The notes: generated by a model from the letters alone, not told the origin. DNA of 64,000 nucleotides from Paraspadella gotoi (GCA_051294375.1 JBJCIZ010000009.1:24701-88700); one strand, 5' to 3'; positions 46,966 to 57,711 are shown, counted from the stretch's first letter. Translations and numbers: made by a program.

Positions 46966-48060
46966 TCTGTAGTCCACTCCGTTGTCCGCTCAATTGTCTA
47001 CTCGTTAGTTAATAATGGACGTGATGAAGCTGATCGGCGATTTTCTTCTTTCTTTCAATTCGTACATTATTTAGCACCGAAATTTGTTACTAACAAACGT
47101 ATGAAAATTATGAACAACGTACCACCAGTGAAAATTAATTTATTAAGAAAAAAATTTTTATTTTTAATTTTTCGCATTAAGCTATATTTATATATAGTAC
47201 TATCCCTTAAGTAGGGCTGCGCATCGTTTCGAATCGAAGTTCCGATCAAGATTCCTTTATATTTCACTTCTATTCAAAACTGCATAGTCAAGGCCCATAT
47301 AATTTATATAAAATATGGGTAGATTTCGAAGCTTGGCGTCTTGGGAAGCCAACGGAGGTAGAGCGCGATCGAAATACCCATTTTATCATGCCCAAAAATG
47401 GTATTTAAATGAAACTGGTCAGACCGTTTTTTCCCTTTTCCCAAAAACCTGCTGATCTTTTGTAAAATAGAACATCATACATATCAGTACGGTTTCGGAT
47501 AGCTTATGTCTTCTCTACTAGATAAAAAAAGAAAGTTTAAATTCTTGCAATCTTGGAATGCTTGATAAAGCATCAAATGAACTTGTTTTTTAGGGTGAAA
47601 ACTGCATAGTCAAGCCTGTCAATTTTTTTTTGTTCTAAGACCTATCGAAAGAAACTGTATTGTTTTTCTATCTGTTTCAGGTAGAGCGCAGGGGTAAATT
47701 TAGAGAGTTTATATTAATTTAGAGAAATCAGAAAGGATATCAAGTTTTTGCACGCTAAAAGCTTTTTTAAGCGCGTTCCGGTCTGTATTGAAAATGGTTG
47801 ACGTAGGTTTTATCCAATAGGACATCAATTAAAATAAGCATTGATCATGCGCGATCCGGGCCAGATAAAATACCATATTTCAACATGCTTTACCATATTT
47901 TTCGTTTTAGAACGCAGTCTGTATGAAATGTTTTGGAATTTCACGCCTGTGATATTGGCGTTCTAGGGTCGTTGTCCCTGTTAGTCTCATTTCTTATCTC
48001 TTGAAGAGACATTATTATTGTTATGTGATAGTGACAAAACCGTTCAATAAATCTTAAAAA
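46966..48060. other. Intergenic with a MITE fragment
   Basis: 47080-47215 resembles the right part of the 828-bp MITE (GAACAACGTACCACCAGTGA against GAACAACATACCATCAGTGA in reverse complement near 15400). The rest is AT-rich and gene-free. Confidence 0.5.
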
Positions 48061-48089
48061 GCAATAGGGATCGACCTACTTTTAATGAT

Positions 48090-48285
48090 AACCAAATATT
48101 GATGCGATGATAACCAAATATTGATGCGAAGAAAACCGAAGATTAATGCGATGATAACCAAATGATGGATGCGATGATAGTCATTCATTGATGCGATGAT
48201 AATCATTCATTGATGCGATGATAGTCCTTCATGATCGGATAATAATCATTCATTGAGCGATGATAGTCATTCATTGACGTGACGT
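48090..48285. repeat. ~22-bp minisatellite (ATTGATGCGATGATAATCATTC)n
   Basis: About nine imperfect units, first as CCAAATATTGATGCGATGATAA then as TCATTCATTGATGCGATGAT. It lies immediately upstream of the palindromic array. Confidence 0.92.
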
Positions 48286-48289
48286 GACT

Positions 48290-49255
48290 TTGAAAAGTAT
48301 GCATATTTTAAAAAAGTATGGCATACTTCAAAAAAGTATGCATACTTGAAAAATGTTAAAAATTAAAAAAGTTTACAATACTTTTTTCAAAGTATGCATC
48401 CTTTTTTTGAAGTATGCATACTTTTTTTAAAAATATGCATATCTTTTTTCAAAGTATGCATACTTTTTTTCAAAGTATGCATACTTTTTTCAAAGTATGC
48501 ATACTTTTTTGAAGTATGCATACTTTTTAAAATATGCATACTTTTTTTTAAGTATGCATACTTTTTCAAAGTATGCATACTTTTTTGAAGTATGCATACT
48601 TTTTAAAATATGCATACTTTTTTAAAATATGCATACTTTTTTTAAAGTATGCATACTTTTTTCAAAGTATGCATACTTTTTTGAAGTATGCATACTTTTT
48701 CAAATATGCATACCTTTTTTCAAATATGCATACTTTTTTCAAAAGTATGCATACTTTTTCAAAGTATGCATACTTTTTTCAAAGTTTGCATAATTTTTCA
48801 AAGTATGCATACTTTTTTGAAGTATGCATACTTTTTTTAAAAATATGTATACTTTTTCAAAGTATGCATACTTTTTCAAGTATGCATACTTTTTTGAAGT
48901 ATGCATACTTTTTTGAAGTATGCATACTTTTGAAGTATGCGATACTTTTTTTAATATGCATACTTTTTTTAAAAAGTATGCATACTTTTTTCAAAGTATG
49001 CATACTTTTTGAAGTATGCATACTTTTTTAAAATATGCATACTTTTTTCAGAGTATGCATACTTTTTTGAAGTATGCATATTTTTTTAAAATATGCATAC
49101 TTTTCAAGTATGCATACTTTTTTCAACTTGCATACTTTTTTCAACTTGCATCTTTTTTTAACTTGCATACTTTTTTCAACTTGCATATCTTTTTCAACTT
49201 GGATATCTTTTTCAACTTGCATATCTTTTTCACTTGCATACCTTTTTAACTGATT
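48290..49255. repeat. ~960-bp array of ~20-bp units with a palindromic 12-mer
   Basis: About 45 units of AGTATGCATACTTTTTTCA. AGTATGCATACT is its own reverse complement, so each unit can extrude a small hairpin. At the 3' end the units change to ACTTGCATACTTTTTTCA. Frames on both strands encode Met-His-Thr-Phe-Lys-Tyr repeats and are artefacts. The array ends at the terminus of the inverted-repeat element (49278-49304). Confidence 0.95.
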
Positions 49256-49277
49256 ACCGCTAATTATCTTAGTCAAA

Positions 49278-49304
49278 TCCGACATTGTTTGCTCCAAACT
49301 TGTT
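49278..49304. repeat. Single terminus of the 1019-1340 element
   Basis: TCCGACATTGTTTGCTCCAAACTTGTT (given here in two parts: TCCGACATTGTTTGCTC and CAAACTTGTT) matches the right terminus at 1314-1339 with one inserted C. The matching left terminus is not seen before 48290. Confidence 0.85.
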
Positions 49305-50017
49305 CATAATAAAATAAGGCGGATTCAGATATGACAAATTTTAGATATTAAACTATCGTCATCATCATTAGTTTTATTAATTTTATCATTGCATCAATTT
49401 ACTTACCATTATCAATCATTATCTTTTAATTATAGTTTTATTGCTATCATATTAAAATCTGTTATCATAAATTAAAATGATTCAAAAATGAAAAATTAAT
49501 CGTGAAGTGACGATAGTGAATTCTTAATCTTGAATTAACGGATATTAAATTGAGGTCAATATACTGTTCAATTTATTACTTCTTGGCTCTCTTGTCTTTT
49601 CCCTTTTTATTCTGTTATAATTATGTTATTTTGTGATTAATTTTGTAAGGATTCCTTTTTTTCCGGGCTCCTTCTATTCTATTTTCTCTTATGAGGCCCG
49701 GTTCACGCATAATCGCTATTATCGGTTTAAAGCTTTAGTACTACAGTAGTTCAAATCCTTATTGGATCAAACGAGTTCGATTTTAAGCGAAGTTGATCGA
49801 TTGAAGCGCGATTTTTCCTACTGTTTTAGTTGCCATATTTTGAACAGATTATCCGATTTTTTATGAAATTTTGCATATAGATAGTATTTTAAATCCTATC
49901 GATCGGACCAATTTATTAAAAATACTCAATAGTTAGAAAACGATGCACATCCCCACCTTAAGAATCCTTCTTAATTTGATGAAGATTTGCACNNNNNNNN
50001 NNNNNNNNNNNNNNNNN
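49305..50017. other. Intergenic, ends in a 25-N gap
   Basis: AT-rich, no gene. N at 49993-50017. Confidence 0.5.
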
Positions 50018-50250
50018 TTGAGAGTCAGCACTGCAGGAAGGGGTCCTGACGGAAGAGGAACGAAACTTGCTGACAAGTTTTTCTTTGGTCGCGTAGTGTA
50101 ATTTTTGTATTTCGCAGCTGAATGCGAAATGGGAACGGATGGATGAGGTGAAAGAGACAACGGAAGCAATGGAGTTTTAGGTGGATGATGGTAATCTTTG
50201 GATGATACTGATTCTTGCACTACGCCTTTGAGTTGGTCGCCGCGGAGCTT
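50018..50250 (-). repeat. Inner end of an arm copy, uninterrupted
   Basis: Matches 51222-51404 joined to 52792-52853, that is, the left arm without the 1387-bp insertion. It ends GTCGCCGCGGAGCTT next to a 10-N join. It shows the empty target site (TTTGGATGATACTG). It may be a second allele or a separate copy placed here by scaffolding. Confidence 0.85.
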
Positions 50251-50260
50251 NNNNNNNNNN

Positions 50261-52853
50261 GTGAATTGAGTCTTTTCCGTAACGGTTCTTGGCTTTACTG
50301 GACCAGATCAATGCTTGAGCAGATTTTCACAAGCCGATGAAAGAATAGGATGACGAATCACGTGACTCACAAGATACATCGGAATTCAGAAGGTGAAGAA
50401 TATTTCAGCAAATGTTTGTATTGAATGCGACTCTTTGGCCGGAATATAATGAGGCAATTTTATTTAGGTTTTAATCAGACGTGGTTCGCACTATTGACGC
50501 TATTTGACGAAAGGATACTCAAACTTATTGATCCGTAATGAACACTCAACATGAATCATGTAATTTAAATGCGAATAAAATTTTTGTTACCATGGCAACC
50601 TAACAACTTTTTTCTCACTTTCACACCAACTCAATTTTAATTATTATATCAATAAATTCAATGTGTTTTATTCATTATCTACAGCAGTCATTAGAGACAG
50701 TTTAGGCAAAAAAATTTTGAAAGGAGTAAAACTTTTTAATAGCTATAGAAAGTTTCACATTTGTCATATGAACTATAAAAATCTTTGCATGTTCTGCGAG
50801 AGAAAAAAATTATAATTAAATTTAAAAAAATTTTGTAACTGTTGTACGAGAAGAGAGTAAAATTATGATTATCATGTGATTCCAATCACACTCGTCAGTA
50901 GAAACTTTAAAATTTGTGCTTTAAACGGTTGCACAGAATTTTTCATGTAAATTGTAATAAACAAATTGGCATTTAATTAATGCCTCAATAGTAAAGTAAA
51001 TAACACAGTAAATAATAAAATTTGTTGCAAGAAAGAAATTATGAAACTAAAATTTTCAACCACGAGGCACGTTTGGACGAAATTTATTGTGTTCGTTTTG
51101 ACCAAAGTTTCTGAACGCCTTCTCTCTGGCTGCATGCATCGTATTTGTAGAGGGCGTGCTGCGTGTAGAAATTTCACCATACCCACTGGACAAATCAGGA
51201 TTTGGCGAGGATTCATTGAGAGTCAGCACTGCAGGAAGGGGTCCTGACGGAAGAGAACGAAACTTGCTGACAAGTTTTTCTTTGGTCGCGTAGTGTAATT
51301 TTTGTATTTCGCGGCTGAATGCGAAATGGGAACGGATGGATGAGGTGAAAGAGACAACGGAAGCAATGGAGTTTTAGGTGGATGATGGTAATCCTTCGGA
51401 TGATTAGGAAGCCGCTATAAAAAAAGAAGCCAGTGACTTTTTTCTTATATTTTATATCGATAGAATGTGAATGACGGGAATATTGTAAATCTCAAGTTTT
51501 CGCTTTTAATCGAACCTCACATTGTGGAGAAATCTTAGGAAACCCATCAAAATTCCACCCCTTTTTTCAACATTCTCGCCTTTAAGATTTTCGCCGATTC
51601 TGACTTTCTCTTACAAAACTTATAATTCCGCTAGTTAATTTTTTTTCTTAAACGAGCGAAGGGAATCTACAACTTTCTGTTATTTTATGATTTCTGGGTA
51701 AAAAATATAATAAATTACATTAACATTAGGATATTATGAAAGTGTAATATCTTTGAAGCCTGTGAGAGTTAAATAATTAACAAATTTGCTATTTTATTAT
51801 TGAAAAATAACATCAAAGTGAAGAAGAAGTTGAATGGCTTCCGGCTCTTTCAGTAAACATCCTGTTCTCTTCAATAAGATAATGTTTATTTTTGCTGGTG
51901 GAAAAGAAGGATAAATACTTAGGCTGTGATGGGGTAAATAATATTTTGTAGAATTTTGTAAGCATGCTTGTAAAATCAGACAAGCAAATATTTAAGTGAC
52001 AAAAAATTCACATTTCTTTATTCAAAAACTTTAAAGTTACTAGAGTACAATTTAGCCTTTTTTCTTTCAGAATCATTAAAAAGAATTAAATTTTCATTTA
52101 TTTCTTATGGGGTGTCATTAGTTTTAAAATTCATTACAATTTTGACTTAGTTTGACACTCACCCTGTAAGGAGGTTCAGCATAAGAAATTCTAAAATTGT
52201 ATCTTGTATGTGCTCTATGATTATGGCTTCATTTTTGGTACTATTGCCATCCCTTTATCTTTATTCCTTCAAAAGATATTAGGAAAAATCAGTTTTTTTT
52301 CTCAACCTTCCTTTAATTTCTTTTTAAATAAAAATTTCGCGATTCAAACTGGACTATTTCATTTAAACCTGATCATTTTATGTCAAAATCATTATAAAAT
52401 GAAAAAAGAAAAATAGGACAAGCTCTTCAGACACAAAGCTATCAGAATCGCGAAATTCGAAGTCGATCATGTAACAGGAACATATAGCAATCCCGTTTGC
52501 AATTTTAAGTTTGTAAACTTTCCCTTCATTTTTATAGTAAAAATGAGGTTTGAAAATTCTTCGGAGATGAGTAGTGCATTTCCCCTGGCTTGTTTGATAT
52601 TAAATCCTTTATCAATGCCATAAAATGAATAGGACAAGCTCTTCAGATGTAACGCTCTCGGAATCGTTGATTTTTACAAGTGTTTTTAACCGAATTTCTG
52701 GCAAACGCGTTTGCAATTTGGTAGTCAGATTTGAACGGAATTCTCTATTAGAAAAAATGTTGAATTTTTTTTTAAGCGAGATTCTCGTCTAGGATGATAC
52801 TGTTCTCTGCACTACGCCTTTGAGTTGGTCGCCGCGGAGCTTTTCTTCTTCCA
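50261..52853 (-). repeat. Left inverted arm of the 50.2-60.8 kb structure
   Basis: 50261-51404 plus 52792-52853 (about 1.2 kb) is the reverse complement of 59489-60625, with many substitutions and small indels. The 1387-bp element at 51405-52791 interrupts it. The inner edge (52812-52853) overlaps the last codons of the gene at 52812-54236. The outer edge is lost in the 10-N join at 50251-50260. Confidence 0.85.
51398..52798. mobile_element. 1387-bp insertion (51405-52791), 7-bp target duplication, related to the BEL/Pao leader
   Basis: GGATGAT flanks both sides (51398-51404 and 52792-52798), and the empty site is seen at 50204-50212. The element starts TAGGAAGCC and ends CTCGTCTA. It matches 2690-5019 (same orientation) without that copy's two later insertions. 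It may be a solo LTR or an internally deleted, non-autonomous relative. The TSD length and TAG/CTA ends are unusual for BEL/Pao. Confidence 0.8.
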
Positions 52854-54236
52854 ATTTCTTTTCCAATTCTTCAACTTCTTCTTATGCTTTAAAATTAAAG
52901 AATTCTTTTTGTATTCAGCTTCACGCATAAGTCTGAGTTTATCCTTTTCTATTTTCTTACGAAATTCATCCTCTTTTTCCTTTAGTTCTTTCTTCAATCT
53001 TTCATTTTCCCACTTAAAGTAGTCGCGCTGCTCTCGTACTGCCAACTTCCTGTGGGCTCTATTCTCTGAGGATAGGTTGAAAGAATTTGCTTGAAAGGGG
53101 ATTTGGTTGTTTGCAGAGTGGGCGATTAAAGGGTCGTTGACTGACTGGTCTTGGAGCAAATGGGTGAACAGTAGGTGGACATTGGAATTGCGCAGCAGGG
53201 TAAAGAGGAAAATGTGCAGCAGGTGAGCATCCAAAGCCACGAACTGCTGCGGATGGGCGGGCCGTCTCGATCTTTGTTCGGTGTTTTTTTCTTCCAACCG
53301 AATCTTACGAGAAGAAATGATCAAATCGTCGGGACTCATGTATCGCTGCCAGCACTGCGACCTTTTCCACCCACGATAAACAGCGCGTGCAGTCTTTTTT
53401 TCTGCTGCTGTCAGTTTTCGGTTTACGTCAAAGTATTTTTCGTTAGAAGTGCCTTCAATTATGGGGCATCCGGATTATTCCATGCCGCTTTGAACGGAAA
53501 CTGGAATTTACTGGCAGTCGGTTGAATACTTTTGGTGGCAGGTTCTGACAAGCTAGAAGATTCAATTTCCTGTTCGGGATCACTGTCCGAGGCAAGTTCC
53601 ATCATGTCAGGCATGGAAGAGGCTTCATCCGGATTCTCTTCAGCTTGTGTCTCAGATGGTGACGATTCAGCCGTGTCGGGTAAGGTGTGTGAGGATTTGA
53701 CCGCGTCGGGTGAAGAATTTACCGCGTCGGGTGAGGTGTGTGAAGAACTTTCCGCATCGAGCGAGGTTTTTACGGGCACGACCTAAATGATTTTTACCAT
53801 TTAGTATTTAGATTTTATTTTCTTGATGTGTGAGATTAGTAATATGGGAGAGGGAAATACATGTAAGGAAAAAGGGAAAGCAGCAACATTCTTAATGCAT
53901 TTATCTGATCGTGAGTTCTTACCTCGATACTAACAAGGTTTTCACTTGGGTTTGAAGCTTCTAATGGTCTCTCGTTGTGGGAGGTGAGGACGTGAGTGTT
54001 GAGAAACGCAAAGTCAAAAAAGTCGGAGTCCGGTGAGATCGCATGAGGGAAGTCAAACTGAGAAAGTAAGTCGTTAAATTAATCATTATGGAATTGTGAG
54101 GGGAAGAGATTAATTGTACCTTGAGAATCTCACTCATCAGATCTTCATTTGAAGGGTTCAAGATGGCTTCAACAGTTGCTCGTCGAGATCTAACCAACAA
54201 ATCGACAGTTTCAACGGATTCTTCAGGTGACGCCAT
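52812..54236 (-). CDS. Three-exon gene, acidic N-terminus and C-terminal coiled coil (paralogue A)
   Basis: Exon 1 54120-54236 (39 codons, starts MASPEESVETVD), exon 2 53923-54057 (45 codons) and exon 3 from 53782. Both introns are phase 0, with donors AAG/GTACAA and GAG/GTAAGA and acceptors TTTCTCAG and CATTTAG. Exon 3 is Ser/Asp/Glu-rich. It meets a stop at 53459, but a one-base shift within CCCC (53464-53467) leads into an open frame that runs to 52812. Around the shift the text WNNPDAP ... IIEGTSN lines up with NDPTIPFIIGTSN of the gene at 58178, so the shift is probably a lost C (mutation or sequencing error). The C-terminal ~80 residues are a Lys/Glu coiled coil ending SSAATNSKA. Total about 405 aa if joined. 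Family unknown; W/R-rich spacing after GTSN might be a DNA-binding domain (inference). Confidence 0.7.
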
Positions 54237-54419
54237 AGTTGGAAAAGTTTAAAAATGTATTTAATTTTAAATATCCGGGAATGTGTCTGAAAGTGAAAGC
54301 AACATTTTTGTGTGAATTCTTTCAACATGAATAAGCGGAGCAAGTTTTTTCTGTTCAGTGAAAGTCGAATGAAATTTGGTTAAAAAATGAACTAGAGAAC
54401 ACTAAATACACAAAGTTTT

Positions 54420-54725
54420 GTTTTCAGAACAAAAATACGGAATTATTAATTATTTTTCATTAGCTGGGTTGGGTGAACGGCAATCATGGGGCGAAAAAAA
54501 GCAGTCAGGTCAGCATCATCAAATTGGCCTGCTTCAGTGCGGGCCGCCGGAAGCGTCACCGATCCCGAATTTAGTCACCGTGACGAAGGTGGGCAGTAGA
54601 AACGAGTCCTTCCACGTCCAGGGAAGAGAGGATTCGGACGAAATCACAAACGATTTCACCGATGATTTTGTAATCATTTTAAAAATATCGATTGTTTTGA
54701 TTTTAGAGTTCATCGTGAGCTGAGG
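54420..54725 (+). pseudogene. Decayed exons, possibly a copy of the 56.3-kb region
   Basis: An acceptor-like TTTTGATTTTAG precedes AGTTCATCG (54703-54711). Across the junction, 54700-54900 on the plus strand resembles the reverse complement of 56135-56388 (AGTTCATCG..GGCGATCT, GTCCTTGRACGGGTC, TTCTCCTTTG, GATGGTCA). The two regions are thus an inverted duplicate pair. No intact frame is kept in this copy on the plus strand. Confidence 0.4.
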
Positions 54726-54825
54726 CGATCTCTAACGGAAGGAAGACGAAGGGGGGGATTCCCGGCCGCGGTCCACGGTCCTTGAACGGGTCGGAACTCT
54801 TCAGTTTGTTCCTTTCTCCTTTGCG

Positions 54826-55109
54826 TCAGATGGTCACGGAGATCTTCTTGGCCTTCTTTCTCCTTGGCGGCGTCGACCTCTCTCCGGATTCGTCGTTACT
54901 CAGCGCCGATGATTTCCGAAATGTCGTTCTCCATCTCTCTGGGTAGCGGATTATGGATATTTTTTAACCTTTTTATTTTAGGTTTTTCTTACGGGTTCAT
55001 TGGCGGGGTTTGGCGAAGAGAAAGACAACATTGGTTGAGAGCACGTCGCTGCTGCTCGAAATCTTGCGCGAAGTGTCGCTTTTTCAAGTTCTTTTTCAGT
55101 GAGGTCCAT
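54826..55109 (-). CDS. Two-exon 75-aa basic protein
   Basis: Exon 1 54993-55109 begins ATGGACCTCACT and encodes MDLTEKELEKATLRARFRAA..., 39 codons, ending at the donor GAACCC/GTAAGA. The 56-nt intron ends ..CCCAGAG. Exon 2 54936-54826 adds 36 codons ending PPRRKKAKKISVTI then TGA. The join is phase 0. The acceptor chosen (AGAG) is two bases past the first AG because only that keeps the frame. The tail has a strong nuclear-localisation character (RRKKAKK). Function unknown. Confidence 0.55.
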
Positions 55110-55220
55110 CTTTATTATTTATCTAACTGTACCTGGTCAATTTAAAAACAAACCAAAAAAAAAACTGTGAATCACACACGAGTTTATCGCACCACTTCAG
55201 TCTATGAGTCGATATTATTT

Positions 55221-55509
55221 TTAATTTTTGTTTTTCTTGAAATGGACGATCCTTGCGCCACTGCCTTGAGCGGGCCTGGTATTTTCAGCATTGGGTGCCG
55301 GCCTCTTATAGTATTCGCGTAGGGGGCGTCCCGTAGAGAGGGTCCCCAGGAACTTCCTCATCCTCTCTTTGTTCTCCTCTGCGGCGTCCTCTTCCCACCC
55401 CGCGTCGTCGTCATAATACTCCAATTTTTGTTGGGCAGGTAAGTATTATTTGATGGTTTTATTATTATTATCTCTTTTAGGTTTTCGTGGATTTACTTAC
55501 TTTCGCCAT
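55221..55509 (-). CDS. Micro-exon gene, 68-aa acidic-to-basic protein
   Basis: Exon 1 is nine bases, ATGGCGAAA (55501-55509), followed by the near-consensus donor GTAAGTAAAT. Exon 2 (55418-55221) reads YYDDDAGWEEDAAEEN... and ends GARIVHFKKNKN. The join is phase 0, giving Met-Ala-Lys-Tyr. The acceptor (AAATTGGAG) lacks a pyrimidine tract, so the 5' end is tentative. On the plus strand the same place shows a good donor/acceptor pair (GGGCAG/GTAAGT at 55436 and CTCTTTTAG), so antisense transcription is also possible. Function unknown. Confidence 0.45.
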
Positions 55510-55663
55510 CTTGTATTCGGGAATGAGCAAGAGATAGTTTTCGAAATGTAACTGGATATCGACTGAACGTGAAGGAGGGACAAATACGAACGAATTATTT
55601 TGAGAAGACAATAATGAATAAATGTCAATGAACGAAACTAAGAAAATGGTAAGTGAAGTAGGG

Positions 55664-56190
55664 TTAAAAGGAACGTTCCTGACATTTTGAATCTTTGGCA
55701 ATTTCCATTTGAGTTATTTTTGAAAGGATAGCGCGATCTCTTTTTCCTCTCGCTATTTTCCTCGTTTTCTCGCGAGCTTTCTCGAGAACGCGACTTTCCT
55801 TCTCCTTTAGAAGTTCGTTCCTCATCTCCGCCAATCTTCTCTTCCAGGACTTTATCCTCGTCTTCCTTTTTTCCTCGCGTTTGCGATCGCGAGCGATCTC
55901 GCGCGCTTTTCCCGCGGCCCACTTCTTCCGAAACTCGACGAGGCATTCTTCGGATGTCGACTTCGTCAATGTGATCGGATCATCGTCAGATTCGGATGAT
56001 GAAGTCTCGTGGTGCCACTTGGAGACTTCGATGATTTCGATTATATCATCGTCGAGGAACTGTTCAGATAAGTATTTAATTATGATAATTTTGAGTTGAT
56101 TTGGTTTGACTTTTTCTTTTTCTTTCTAGGTTACCTCCGGATTGGATGACGACGAGCTAGTCGGTACAGGGTGACAATATTCGCTTCATG
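55664..56190 (-). CDS. Highly charged coiled-coil protein (3' exons)
   Basis: The last exon 55664-56059 follows the acceptor TTATCTGAACAG. It encodes 131 residues: an acidic start (FLDDDIIEIIEV, SSSESDDDP) then a long Lys/Arg/Glu helix (KAREIARDRKREEKRKTR ... EKAREKTRKIARGKRDR) ending SKCQERSF. A preceding exon ending CCGGAG/GTAACC (56135) joins in phase with TSSSSSNPE. Its start is not settled. The frame has no internal stop and uses acidic and basic blocks like its neighbours. Function unknown; it looks like a nucleic-acid or chromatin binding helix (inference). Confidence 0.55.
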
Positions 56191-56706
56191 ACCATCTAGC
56201 CCAAAGGAGAAGGCAACAAGCTGAAGAATTTTGACCCGTCCAAGGACCAGTACGTAATTCGTAAACCTAAAAAGAAAAAGTTATAAAAATAATCAAAAAG
56301 AAATTTAATATTTACCTAGTGGACAGCCGCCGGAAATCCACCAATTCGCCTTCCATCGGTGAAAGATCGCCTTGGAGATCGATGAACTCTGAAACATTAA
56401 AAACGATGATAAAAATCAGTGTTGAAATTCACACCTTCTTTTCTATATACATGATTTGATTTTAGTTTAAGCCTTAATAACCAAACTCACTTCGTGACCA
56501 CCACCGAAAATGGACCGAAAACGAGTCGTGATTATACAAAATCAGCGACCGGTTCAAGGAACGCCTCCACCGCCTCCCCCACCACCCAGCGAAGCATCCA
56601 GCCCAGTCTTTTTCGTACATACCTAAAAATAAAATTATAATATATACTCACCTGATACTTACCGCCGTCGTCGTCGCCGTCGTCGAATCCCTCGTCGCCG
56701 CCGCAC
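56135..56706 (-). other. Alternative minus-strand exon chain, antisense to the 56510 gene
   Basis: Four segments (56663-56706, 56491-56622, 56316-56388, 56135-56266) are separated by introns of 40, 102 and 49 nt with good signals (GTAAGTATC..TTTATTTTTAG, GTGAGTTT..TTTCAG, GTAAAT..TTTTTAG). They stay open when joined. The peptide is Gly/Trp/Arg-rich, as expected for the antisense of proline codons. It could be coding, a spliced untranslated leader or chance. I could not decide between the strands here. Confidence 0.3.
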
Positions 56707-56883
56707 CTAAAAAGAAAAATTAAAAATTAAAAATTAACAATCCTTCCACTCACCCCCCTCACCCCACTCTTACAGAGGATTCAGATGGAACCCAACTCGT
56801 CTGCAACACAACCCCAACCCATCTCGACCACCTTCCTATCTGACCGCGCATTCTTACGGAAAATTTGGAGTCGCTCGTCTTGA
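56510..56883 (+). CDS. Two-exon 70-aa proline-rich protein
   Basis: Exon 1 56510-56614 begins MDRKRVVIIQNQRPVQGT, has eight prolines in a row, and ends SSPVFF at the donor TTC/GTACAT. Exon 2 56776-56883 follows the acceptor CCCCACTCTTACAG and reads RIQMEPNSSATQ ... FLRKIWSRSS. The join is phase 0. The exon-2 start RIQM parallels GIQM of the next gene, which has the same layout, so the two are probably related. The donor is weak; the first exon also has its own stop at 56624 if unspliced. Function unknown. Confidence 0.45.
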
Positions 56884-57069
56884 AAACCCAAGAGAAAATT
56901 AGCGTCACCTAAAAAATCGACAACATTAAAAACACTTATGGATGATGAAGAAACCCAATAGACCGAGACTATTGGAAACTAAATTGACAAATTCTTCATA
57001 TTAATTTTCGAATCATTGTTTTCCATTGTATAATCATTCAGCATCTCTCATTATATAAATTCGATCACA

Positions 57070-57472
57070 ATGGAAAAACAATCCACTCCATCCCGAAACC
57101 CCTCACTGACTGACCCTCCACATCGCCGGCTGCAAATCGAATTGCTTCCAAATCCTTCGCCATCGCTTCCTGTAATCGCAGTATGAACCAAAAATTATAA
57201 ACAATCATTAAAAATATATAAATGTTAAACAATACTTACAGGGAATACAAATGATGAGGCCACCATCACTTTCGCGCCCTAAAAAAGCGCGTTCCCTCAC
57301 GCCTCCACCAGCCGAAGATGACTTTCAAAAGCCGGCTAAAAAGAGCGTCAAAAAGGGACCAAATCCGGGAGATAGGGCACTATTCTTCGCCTTAAAGAAC
57401 GGCTGGAAAGAGGAATTCGAAAGAAGAGGAGATGTTGAGGATCCACGGACCTTGCGGCACAGCCACGTATAA
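57070..57472 (+). CDS. Two-exon 110-aa basic, proline-rich protein
   Basis: Exon 1 57070-57171 (34 codons) starts MEKQSTPSRNPSLTDPP and ends SPSLP at CCT/GTAATC. The 70-nt intron ends AATACTTACAG. Exon 2 57242-57472 (76 codons and stop) reads GIQMMRPPSLSRPKKARS..., then PPPAEDDFQKPAKKSVKK, and ends ..VEDPRTLRHSHV. The join is phase 0 and both exons have the same Pro/Lys/Arg-rich style. PKKARS and PAKKSVKKG are possible nuclear-localisation signals. Function unknown. Confidence 0.6.
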
Positions 57473-57711
57473 ACGACTTCAGAAAAAATAGAAACTGACT
57501 ATTCATGTTTTTATGAAACGTCAAAAAGACGTCTTTTTTTTTATTATCGTCACTTCCATTAAACGGAAAAATATCCGTTTTCCTGGCGCTCTTTTTAGTT
57601 TTCTTTTCTTTTCTTTTCTTTTCTTTTATAGTTTATTACTAGAAAAATCTCTATCCTTCAAGCTTCCACTTCCATTAAACTCGAATCCACCAAGAAAACT
57701 TACCTTTTTAG

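Noticed and set aside
48090-48285. Regular spacing suggesting a CRISPR array
   Set aside because: Units are directly adjacent with no unique spacers, and the DNA is animal.
48394-49297. Frames encoding Met-His-Thr-Phe-Lys-Tyr-Ala-Tyr repeats on both strands
   Set aside because: Produced by the palindromic 20-bp satellite; present on both strands equally.
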